Assembly: GCA_026260175.1 (NCBI GenBank)
Contig: JAKCWW010007913.1
Location: 1 to 20,258, forward strand
Direction: 5' to 3'
Source: Reticulitermes lucifugus
Lineage: Eukaryota > Arthropoda > Insecta > Blattodea > Rhinotermitidae
DNA length: 20,258 nucleotides
Shown here: one piece after another, positions 1 to 8,288 of the stretch
How the letters are laid out: every line of letters starts with the position of its first letter
Numbering within the stretch: the first letter of the stretch is position 1
The notes under the pieces: generated by a model
What the model was told of the DNA's origin: nothing
The model's database searches: none
Seen by the model: only the letters and a program-made list of their open reading frames with translations
Position numbers and translations under genes: made by a program

Positions 1-727
1 CACGTATTCACGTAAAACACACGGCCGTGTCCCCGACACAGCCACACCAGTATTTTTTTTATATCCAGCAACAACAAGCTTACTGTTTACAATAGAAATC
101 ATAAGTTTTTGTTTTTTAAGACTTCCATAATAAATAAAGTGGTGTGCATATTTTCAGATATAGTTCTCATTAGCTACATGACAGTTTCCTTTTCAGGTAT
201 AACTTTTCAGTGAGAAGCTTTGGTACACCAGGTGGCTAATTAATTCCCATTTGATCAGTAATATTTTGTTTTCAATTACTTTCTATGTGATGTACTGGGG
301 ATAGCAAGTCATGTTTTTCAAGGAGTTTCAAGATGGCTGACCAAACTTACATACAGGAAGGGCTCAGACATTTGATTCAATTTTACCACAATTCGTCTTT
401 GGCATAAACTCCAAAACATGTTATGGTCAAGTTGAGTATAAGAGGAATATGTTGACTGATGGTCCTGGATAAAAACTGAAGTGGATGGTAAATTCATCTG
501 TTCACGCTGACAATAATCAACAGGACGTAAAAAAAGGCACAAAAATACAGACTGAGTGACCAAGAATGAAAGAAACCTTATTATTCACACAGAATACTGT
601 CTTCTGGGATATGACACCACACAACCTGGTAGAAATTTTCGGTACTCAACAACAGCACAAGAGGAAAACAAATTTATGTTAACATGATATGTTAGGATGG
701 GATGTTTCAAACACATTATTTAAAGAT
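1..727. other. Downstream DNA, no gene seen
   Basis: AT-rich sequence with a short T8 run near 52. The open frames here are short, lack splice-site support and show no family resemblance. It is too far from the SNX29 stop to say whether any of it is transcribed with that gene. Confidence 0.6.
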
Positions 728-921
728 GCTTACTAGGCTACAGGCTAGATGATCGGGGTTTCAGATCCTGGCACAAGCAAGAGATTTTTACCTGCAACAC
801 ATGCTCTGGGGCCCACAAAGCCTCCTATTCAATGGCTACCAGGGACCTTTTCCCCAGAGGTTAAACAGCCATGGTGTGAGGCTGACCACCCAACTCTATC
901 TAGTGCCAAGTTTAAGAATGT
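728..921 (+). repeat. Degenerate tRNA-derived SINE copy 1, 5' truncated
   Basis: A B-box-like GGTTTCAGATCC lies at 757-768. The body after it (AGCCTCC, then CAATGGCTACCAGGGAC, then CCCC) matches the SINE at 17702 (CATCCTCC, AATGCATACCAAGGTCTC, TTTCCC). The tail ATCTAGTGCCAAG also matches ATCTAGTGTTGAG near 17907. The A-box half is missing or eroded. Same family as the copies at 8842, 17702 and 20197. Confidence 0.6.
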
Positions 922-1520
922 CTGAAGCTATACCTCCACAAACCCCATCTACCTTCACTGGATGGAGAGACACAACTTTACCTATAGATAAATACCAGAA
1001 CTCATACAACATCATTATTAAAAGGAATGGTTATTTTGCAAAATTTTTTGTTTTTACAAGTAAATACATTGACATCATTATAATTTCATTTTTGTATAAA
1101 CAATATTACATGTAAATAAAAGTCACACTGAACTGTACCCTCAGTGTAATGTAATGGTCTGATATTACTCTGGATGTTTCCTCTGACATGCCTGGGTCCA
1201 TGCAAGACAGTTTCTTGCCCCAAGTGACCAAACACAGAAAGTTACCAGACAATTTTTAGAGCAAATTTTCCTAAGGTCCGAACTTAATGTAATTCAAGCT
1301 TTTAAGTCACGAGGAAACACATCCATTCAAGAAAAAACAATAACTGTATGAGGAACAGGCCATGTTTTTAGGTCATCCTCAAAACACACCCTGGGCCATT
1401 ACATTACATAAATAAGGACTGAAAGACATGCCTGATGAAATGTAATGAATAACAGCCTCAGTAACTGTCCCTACAGAAAAAAGTGTTTTGTCTTAACATG
1501 AGGCTTACCCTGCTTTAGTA
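922..1520. other. Non-coding stretch with a 13-bp inverted repeat
   Basis: No gene is seen. TGTAATGTAATGG at 1145-1157 is perfectly inverted as CCATTACATTACA at 1396-1408, enclosing about 240 bp. The pair could be the terminal repeats of a small non-autonomous transposon, but no clear target duplication is visible. Confidence 0.5.
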
Positions 1521-1571
<51 letters not shown>

Positions 1572-1594
1572 CACATACACACACATACATACAT
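1521..1594. repeat. Compound (AT)n/(AC)n microsatellite
   Basis: (AT)8 passes into (AC)n, back into (AT)n, then into AC/ACAT units. The alternation is read directly. The minus-strand open frame crossing it encodes only Tyr/Ile and Cys/Val repeats and is not a gene. Confidence 0.95.
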
Positions 1595-2424
1595 GCTCTA
1601 AACTCCCTATCTGGAACAGTGAGCATTTGCTAGCACCTGGCCCTTTGATGGGGGACCATTTCACAACGGAAGTGACAGATTTTTTGAATGATACAAAAAA
1701 AAAGTTGAAACAGGCTCCGCAAAAAACTGACTTCATACAATATGTATGTAACTTCAAGTCACAGACATTTCACTGGGTATGACAATTAATGCACACAACT
1801 ACTGACAACTGCTATTCATGACATCTTACACCATTAACAGAATAAAAATTTCATATACACTATACTCGATACAAGAGAATCAATATGTATACAGTATATT
1901 TATAATGGCAAATGCGTGCAAACAGAACAATTATACCAAAGCAGCAAGGCATATCCCTTTCAAGAAGCAAAAATTTCTTACAAGACAGATCTAGACATGT
2001 CATATACATATGTACACCCACCTGTGCACACACCCCATTCTGTCACACATATGCACATTCACACACTCACATACACTTTGTAACAGATAAACTAATAATC
2101 GAAAGTACTGAAAGAAAGACGGCCCTGAGCCCTGAGTTGTTCTAAGCACTGCACGCAGCTCTGGCAGACATAAAACGAGTATTTTACAACTTACATTTAT
2201 TTTGGTCCTTTGTGTGTCATCGTGAGTTCACTGTATTACTTGTTTTGCTATGGCCAGTATGCATATTATTTAAATCAAACAGTTCTCATCAATGATAAAC
2301 TTATCACTACATAGGGGCAAACCTGAAAATTCAGTCTACAATTACAGCATTGCAACAGAACAGATCGCAATGTCTGTCTCATCAATGAGAATTCACCACA
2401 AAGCATGCTGAAAGTTTTTGATCT
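1595..2424. other. Non-coding stretch, CA-rich around 2006-2080
   Basis: No gene is seen. A loose CA/CACAC-rich segment covers 2006-2080. On the minus strand a polyadenylation hexamer AATAAA lies at 2201-2196, about 6 kb past the SNX29 stop, so its use by SNX29 is doubtful. Confidence 0.55.
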
Positions 2425-2602
2425 TTAACCCTTTTGTGCCACAATTAAATGCTTGGTGTGATCTGTCAAAGACTGCAGTAGACCAGAATTTAAAGGGCTG
2501 CATATGAGTGGCCGTAATTCACCACTGGCAGTAGTCAATGTTCGGCGTTTGAGCATCATAACGTGTGTTACAAATCTATAATGTCTGGCATTAAAGGGTT
2601 AA
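2425..2602. mobile_element. piggyBac-like MITE, 170 bp, with TTAA target duplication
   Basis: TTAA at 2425-2428 and 2599-2602 flank an element at 2429-2598. Its left end is CCCTTTTGTGCCA, and its right end read inward on the minus strand is CCCTTTAATGCCA, 11 of 13 matching. A TTAA target site and CCC...GGG termini are the signature of the piggyBac superfamily (established knowledge). The interior has no coding capacity, so it would be a non-autonomous element moved in trans. The call rests on ends and target site only; no second copy lies in the window. Confidence 0.7.
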
Positions 2603-3214
2603 CAAACAGTTAAGGACTATCACTGTCAAATTCATTAGGTGGTTAAGCAATAAAACAGGTACTGGAAACACACAGGTGCACAATCTTATACATTATGTAC
2701 AGCAGTAGCCTTACAGAATAATTACTGATTGCCAACATGGGAAAGCTTTGATAATAAAAAAAAGTATCCAAGAAAGAACTCTGGGTTTTGAAGATGCACT
2801 GACTACACTGAATCAAAACAGAGCAATGCAGACAGAAACACCGAATTGCAGAATATGTCAAGTTTTGTTGCACCAAGCAGAATGCAAAACCATGCAAGAA
2901 GCAGCACCTCAGAACTATTTGTCATTCCACTGTTTCACACATCAGTGTAAGCCATGCAATGTACATATGCTGTTTGCAATGGACCCTTCACAAGAAAAAG
3001 CACAGCATATATTCTGGTATGCAGAAACAAAATCTGTTGTGTGCATTCATCTAATGCAGAGCTTAAGTTAATTCCAAAAACTTCCCGCATTTGTATATTA
3101 TACTTACAATCAGCGATACGATAGAATATTTTATCACAAGAAGAAACTATTTAGAAAGACAGAAATCAGTGAAGAGTTTAGATGACTACCATAAAACAAC
3201 AGCAGAGAAATGGG
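2603..3214. other. Non-coding stretch
   Basis: No gene is supported. Overlapping open frames of 84-107 codons on both strands between 2643 and 3071 have no splice context, biased composition or known motif, and look like chance or 3' UTR sequence. Confidence 0.55.
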
Positions 3215-3345
3215 AACTTGTTGGGTCATGGTGGCACATACAGTCCATAACTGTCTTCTTGGAGCACAGTACTTCTTGTGAACCACACGGTTCCAAAGCT
3301 ACATAAGAAATTTCCTGCACTTCTGACAGGAAATTGCCAAAAAAC
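3215..3345 (+). repeat. Fragment of a common insect dispersed repeat
   Basis: Translations here (TVFLEHSTSCEPHGSKAT at 3253-3306, and NHTVPKLHKKFPALLTG in another frame from 3281) resemble conceptual proteins often predicted from a high-copy insect repeat, remembered as TV-QLLK-FPAFYGTRR. The resemblance is from memory and short, and the element class is unknown to me. Confidence 0.4.
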
Positions 3346-4003
3346 ACTATTTTTTTACTACTTAGATGTGACAATTCTGAACTTCTTCCATATAACTCTC
3401 TGTGGTACCAACACGACTCAAATATTTGTAACCTGCCCTCATACAGAATCAATAAAAATGCTGGGAGTTTACTTTGCCAACAACAACCACAGCAAAGGCC
3501 ACATATTTCTGAGAAACCAGTTACTAGCCTTGAGGAAATTATGACAATCACTGGCCAACTGATCCTCCAGACCATACTGTTTCACTTGTTCCACATACAA
3601 AATAAAAGGAGATAAGTAATATGGTGTAAGAAGTGTGGTGTGTAACTACTGATGAGTGTTTTTAAGATTATAACATCAAATCCAAGCTGTGATGTAGTAT
3701 AAATTGCTGATGAAAGTTTTTGGAATCAGGAAACATCTCACCAAACAGGCATGTAAGAGGAAAGATTTATGTTACTACATTTCCTGCAATGCAATGCCGA
3801 ATAACACCACACCACATGGAACATGCCAGTCCTAACAACTGAAAGACCTGGATATGGTTAGGCAGGACATCAAAGGTTAATATCCTTACAAAATTATTTC
3901 TGTAGCACAGTGTGTGACAGCTGCTGATGTAGCACTGAAGAGCATGATTATATGCTCATATCCTTGACTGCAATTTCTGGAGTATTGTAACAGCTCTAAT
4001 TAT

Positions 4004-4009
4004 TTTATT
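4004..4009 (-). terminator. Candidate poly(A) signal AATAAA for SNX29
   Basis: TTTATT on the plus strand reads AATAAA on the minus strand. It is the first exact hexamer I find after the stop codon at 8153. A GT-rich downstream element is not obvious. A variant signal nearer the stop is equally possible. Confidence 0.25.
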
Positions 4010-4321
4010 TGTAGGAAGTAATCTTACTTTTGTATTAGATGCTGTATTAGCTGAATAAATATGCAATGAAGGAATCACTGTTTCACTACCAACATCACTC
4101 ATATCTTATAATCAGCACTAGATCATGACTTGGCACAGTTTCAGAAATAAATGTTTATGTTTTTAAAAAAACTGTATGTAATGTTTTAATTGATGACTAC
4201 ATCACACAACAGACATGTCTTAGATTACAACATTCTGTTCATCTGTTAACAGTTTAGGCATTTGCTGTACAACTCTGAAACATGACACAGTGCAATATGG
4301 AATGAGCATGCACTAGATGAT

Positions 4322-4363
4322 GCTGCATATAAAAAGCTACAGTACTATGTAGCTTCTTGCAGC
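4322..4363. other. Nested perfect hairpin
   Basis: An outer stem GCTGCA/TGCAGC (4322-4327 and 4358-4363) encloses an inner stem AAGCTACA/TGTAGCTT (4334-4341 and 4348-4355) with loop GTACTA. The internal loops are 6 and 2 nt. It could be a structured UTR element or a small foldback; nothing identifies it as a known RNA. Confidence 0.4.
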
Positions 4364-6633
4364 TATAACACTCACGTGTATGTTATTAAAAGTTTGTTCA
4401 CTCCATCAAACTTTATGCTGAAAAAAAGAGAGCACTACCGTGTAACCCTGATTTAAATTAAAAAACATTGGCACAGTCTATTTCTTAATGTTTTATATAT
4501 ACAGTATGTCTCCATAACATTAGGGGCCTTTGTAACAGCAATCAATTCCAACGAGTGAAGACTTTTATCTGCAACTTGTTGCAGCAACTATACTTACAGT
4601 TTTGTTTCCTGAGATATTTACAGCTGGAAGAAGGTAACGGCATTGTTAACTTCTGAGCTTTCCCTTGTGCAGAAGAAAGCATCCATTAAGAAGCTGAATA
4701 CTGCATGTCTGAATATAGAACTTACTCAGCCTTGAAGCACAAGTGCATAGCATGCATTTGCAGAGCTATTCCAATACATCAACAAAAAACATCGGCTAAC
4801 TCCTCAACATGTTACAGAGTAGCAACAGGGGATGATATTTCAGACCCACATTTGACATGACCAGATGCCTTCCAGGCCGAGTTCCTTCCAAAGTTTAGCC
4901 AATGACAAATGCCCATCACGTGATACAATCTGAACTTCTCTCGAGTCCAGCTGCATCTTTCAAAATGTTATGTGTCACTTGGGAATTTTCATTTAACTGT
5001 GGGGTGTGAAGTTAAAAAGAGATGAACCCTAATTATGGCTACAAGTAGAACTGCTTACAACTAATTCTGAAGTTTTCAGTAACATGTACCTGCAAAGTCA
5101 GTGGACAGTAAAAGGATGAAATAGGAAGATGGTATGGATTTACTTCTTGGATATTACCACTTTGAAGATCAAAGACAAAATATGCTCAGCTGTTCCACAT
5201 GAAGGAAGACAGTGACACATATACATAGGTGCATTCCACAGAATGGAGATTTATAATCTATGCTCAAGTGGCTTTCCAAGGAAAGACCAACTACCCTACC
5301 AACTGCTGGACTGACAGGTGTACATGCACTAACATGCTTATCTGCAGTTCTATAGAAATCTACAGATAAAACTTCATGTTAAAGGTTAGTAGTTTGGAGG
5401 CATGATTTAAATACACAGAACTTAGTTTTGTGTGTAAATAAAGCCATTGTGAAAGTTGGTGAGACATGAATGTGAAGAATGCATAGGTACATCTAAAATA
5501 CAGATTGTAAAATCTTCTGGAATTCTCAAGGATATCCCCATGGACCCAGATATCCAGATAAATACCATGGGAACTGACAAAACTCAAGCACAAACACATA
5601 TCCACAGCAAATCACTTTCAAGGATAAACCTGCGGCACAACTGGTGTAATAAAAGTTGGGAATATACATGCAGTCCAGTATGTGGCTTTATCTTTGGTAG
5701 ATCAGATCTGTAGATAATGTGTTAGTAACTGTCCCCCTACTGATCAAGGCAAAAGTCAATCATGTCATAACACGCTACAAGATTCCAGTGTTCTGAAGAT
5801 AGGCTCTGTCATTTTAAAGCAAGAACAGACATTTGCATTCACAAATTGTCATGCAATTTGCTGTGTTTACAAGTGGCCCATAATGCATTGTACATACATA
5901 AAGGTCAGTTTAACTTCAGCTTCAAGCACTGAGGATGTAAAGCAAGTAACTGGCAGGACTTCTGCTTGTAAAAGATGGCTCCTACTAAGTCAATGGCTGC
6001 GAGTATAAGAACCTATGAAAATATGGAAACATCTTTAACTTCACATTTCATATAACCCTAAATATGTCAATAATGTTCCACAATTTTTCCTTCTTTTTAT
6101 ATCTCCATAATAATTAATCCAAAAAAATAATAAATACTCCCATATTCAATATATCTTTTAAATCTTAATAGTGCAATGTACATAATCAGAAGTCAGGATA
6201 TGGAATTTAAGGTTATGTATCTAAACTGTTTTTGGATCTTATGAGTAATCATCCAATCATTATTGCATATTTTTAAAATTCTCATTATATTGAGATAACA
6301 GTATATTTTTATGTGAACCACTGGCAGACATGAAGTCCCACAACTGGTAGAAATGTAAATGCAAAAACTGTAAAATCAAAGCTCCAAAAAACAAAGCTAC
6401 AATTGTATATAAATTACTGACCTCTTCTTGATCCACAATGTAACTAATTTTTTAATCTTTTGTTAAATTCCTCAATTTGGTGAAGATAAAATTGATTAAT
6501 TAATAATAATGCTGAGGTCTCATTTGTTTCATTTGTACCACTACTTCTGAGACAATCACATGACCTGCTTTCCCTGATGGACAGTCATTTTGCAGCTTCA
6601 ACACTGGAATTCCTTCACTGCTTTGCTAATGAG

Positions 6634-6773
6634 TTCCATTCACACATACCCTTCCTGTCACCCTCTGGTTCCATTCACATATACCCTTCCTGTCAGCCTC
6701 TGGTTCCATTCACATATACCCTTCCTGTCACCCTCTGGTTCCATTCACATATACCCTTCCTGTCACCCTCTGG
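6634..6773. repeat. Minisatellite: four tandem copies of a 35-bp unit
   Basis: Units start at 6634, 6669, 6704 and 6739, each opening TTCCATTCACAYATACCCTT. Copies differ at two or three positions only (for example CACACATACC against CACATATACC, and GTCAGCC against GTCACCC). 35 is not a multiple of 3, so the array is read in all frames in turn and stays open on the plus strand, which explains the long open frames 6577-6969 and 6590-6784. I see no evidence that these are translated. Confidence 0.95.
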
Positions 6774-7489
6774 TTCAGTCATAGCTGCACCTAGCTGCCA
6801 ATGTCACTGGCACCACACTCTCTTGATGAAACCTTACAGACTTGAAACCATGAACGTGGACGATTCAGCCTTGAAGGAGATTTCAAAAGCTACATCTGGA
6901 AGCAAATCAGGCATCAGGATGTTTCTGGATGACAATGATCAAGGACAGTACCATGGCACAACACAGTAATCTACCCTTAGTAATGGTGACAGCTTATTTT
7001 CACTGATGAACTTCTTCAACATAAGGCACCGTCTTTTATAACATGCCCGTCTTAATTTAAAGTAAACTCACAGATAAGAATCTGGACACCACTAAAGGCT
7101 ATGGCATAAAATGTACCTACTTCTGTCACACTTTTATATACGGTTAGAAAGTATAACTGAAAAGTATGGCGCTTTCAACATCTTAGGTAAAAACGGCATG
7201 TGCGTGATTTCTTCGAATCAATTACACATATAAGCATTAGGAAATCTGCGTGGAAATTTGTGTTTTAAGGCAGCCATTTTCATAACAGAAGGAGGGGTGT
7301 CCTATAAGTGACATCAGAGCCTCTTACATTCATATTTTTTTTCCACACTGTTCTAAAAAAACAAGGAAGAATGAAGAAACCCTGCTTCTCCACATAACTG
7401 CCACATCAACTGAAACATTTGTCTGATTGATACACCAAGTTTGACTCTTGTGGTGTGGACACTAGAGGTGTGTTTGTACGCATCACATA
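6774..7489. other. Non-coding stretch
   Basis: No gene or repeat is recognised. The composition is like the rest of the downstream DNA. Confidence 0.55.
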
Positions 7490-7640
7490 AGAAATAAAAG
7501 CTGAGATTTTCCCTGCAGTGTGTATTCAGTTTTCCGAGTGTGATGCTGTTTCATCTTAGAGACGGATACCAGTGTTTCAGACGTACATGCTGCCTCCATC
7601 TTCTGGATCAATGTGAGTAGGGTACAAATGCAATAAGTTA
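7490..7640 (-). repeat. Fragment of a dispersed retroelement-like repeat
   Basis: The minus strand gives IQKMEAACTSETLVSVS. I recall closely similar peptides of the form MEAASTSET-VNFYQTTRR in very many conceptual proteins from cockroach and termite genomes, where they mark a high-copy repeat rather than a gene. The remainder (HTRKTEYTLQGKS) fits a decayed continuation. The element class is not determined here. Confidence 0.45.
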
Positions 7641-8152
7641 CGTATATAGGCAGGTTGCACGGAATATCCATGGGAGTTGGCAAGGGCATGGCGGAAAGAG
7701 TTCACAGGAAACATTACGATACAAAATGGCCCTCTTCAGGTCCACAAGATTTACATCACAGGAAGGACATGAAATACTAAGAAAAAGGGGAAATAGCAGC
7801 TCATGGCCTTTACCAGTGAAATGGCAAATAAGCAGTGGAAAGAACTAAAGCAAAAGGTAAAGCAATCCCTTTACAGGCCTGAACAGGCCCTGAGGGTTCC
7901 AGGAGGTTGAGGCTCCCAGATTTCCAGACAATTGGCATATGAAGGTGGAAAGGCTGTTAGCCCTTTGATCAGTTTTGCAATTATGTCAAGAAATACAGGG
8001 CCTGCCCACTATTTCTTGTTGTTTGGGATGTTTATGTCAAAGTAATAAACATGAGTCTAATACACCTTCAATGTTATTAATTGAACAGCTGACTAAGGCT
8101 TAAATGATCACCAACTGCAATTACTGTGTCAATGTCACACAATGTACCTTTG
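7641..8152 (-). other. SNX29: Probable proximal 3' UTR of SNX29
   Basis: The sequence immediately downstream of the SNX29 stop on the minus strand should be 3' UTR. No AATAAA is seen in it and no other gene. Confidence 0.45.
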
Positions 8153-8288
8153 TTACAGTCCTGTGTACTGTGGGGAATGCTCCCATGTCTGGTTATTTTC
8201 TGTCCCACTGTGTGCCAGTCTTGAGAACGGGTTGCGTGATTTTGGTTGTTTTCGCCGGCTCCTGTCATCCACACTGTTCCACATCTCA
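8153..8288 (-). CDS. SNX29: SNX29 terminal exon K: C-terminal tail and stop
   Basis: The acceptor is GTTTTGCAAACAG with AG at 8290-8289. The first base completes the Gly codon left by exon J. The exon then reads 44 codons to TAA at 8155-8153, including DDRSRRKQPKSRNPFSRL and ending EHSPQYTGL. It aligns with the vertebrate SNX29 tail, which as I recall carries an arginine/lysine-rich stretch, an SRF-P-KL-like motif and an end of the form PQ-x-GL/DL. A longer open frame lies over the same bases on this strand but is out of phase with exon J, which is why this exon is easily missed. Residues in the tail are weakly conserved, so the call rests on splice phase, length and the matching end. Confidence 0.82.

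Larger units (their letters stand above)
3346..6633. other. Long gene-free stretch, possible distal 3' UTR or intergenic DNA
   Basis: No exon with splice sites or a recognisable protein is seen in 3.3 kb. The first canonical minus-strand AATAAA downstream of the SNX29 stop that I can find is at 4009-4004, so either SNX29 has a 3' UTR of about 4 kb or it uses a variant hexamer. A nested hairpin at 4322-4363 is listed separately. Confidence 0.5.

Noticed and set aside
2748-3071. 107-codon plus-strand open frame with several Cys and His residues
   Set aside because: The Cys/His spacing does not fit a zinc-binding motif, there is no splice context, and an overlapping frame on the other strand is equally open.
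4810-4990. Minus-strand frame reading REVQIVSRDGHLSLAKLWKE as an alternative SNX29 last exon
   Set aside because: The only good acceptor nearby gives an immediate stop in the phase required after exon J, and the sequence does not resemble the SNX29 tail as well as 8288-8153 does.
6577-6969. 130-codon plus-strand open frame with repeated HSHIPFLSPSGS/PFTYTLPV peptides
   Set aside because: Its length comes from the stop-free 35-bp tandem array, whose unit is not a multiple of three; there is no splice or family support.
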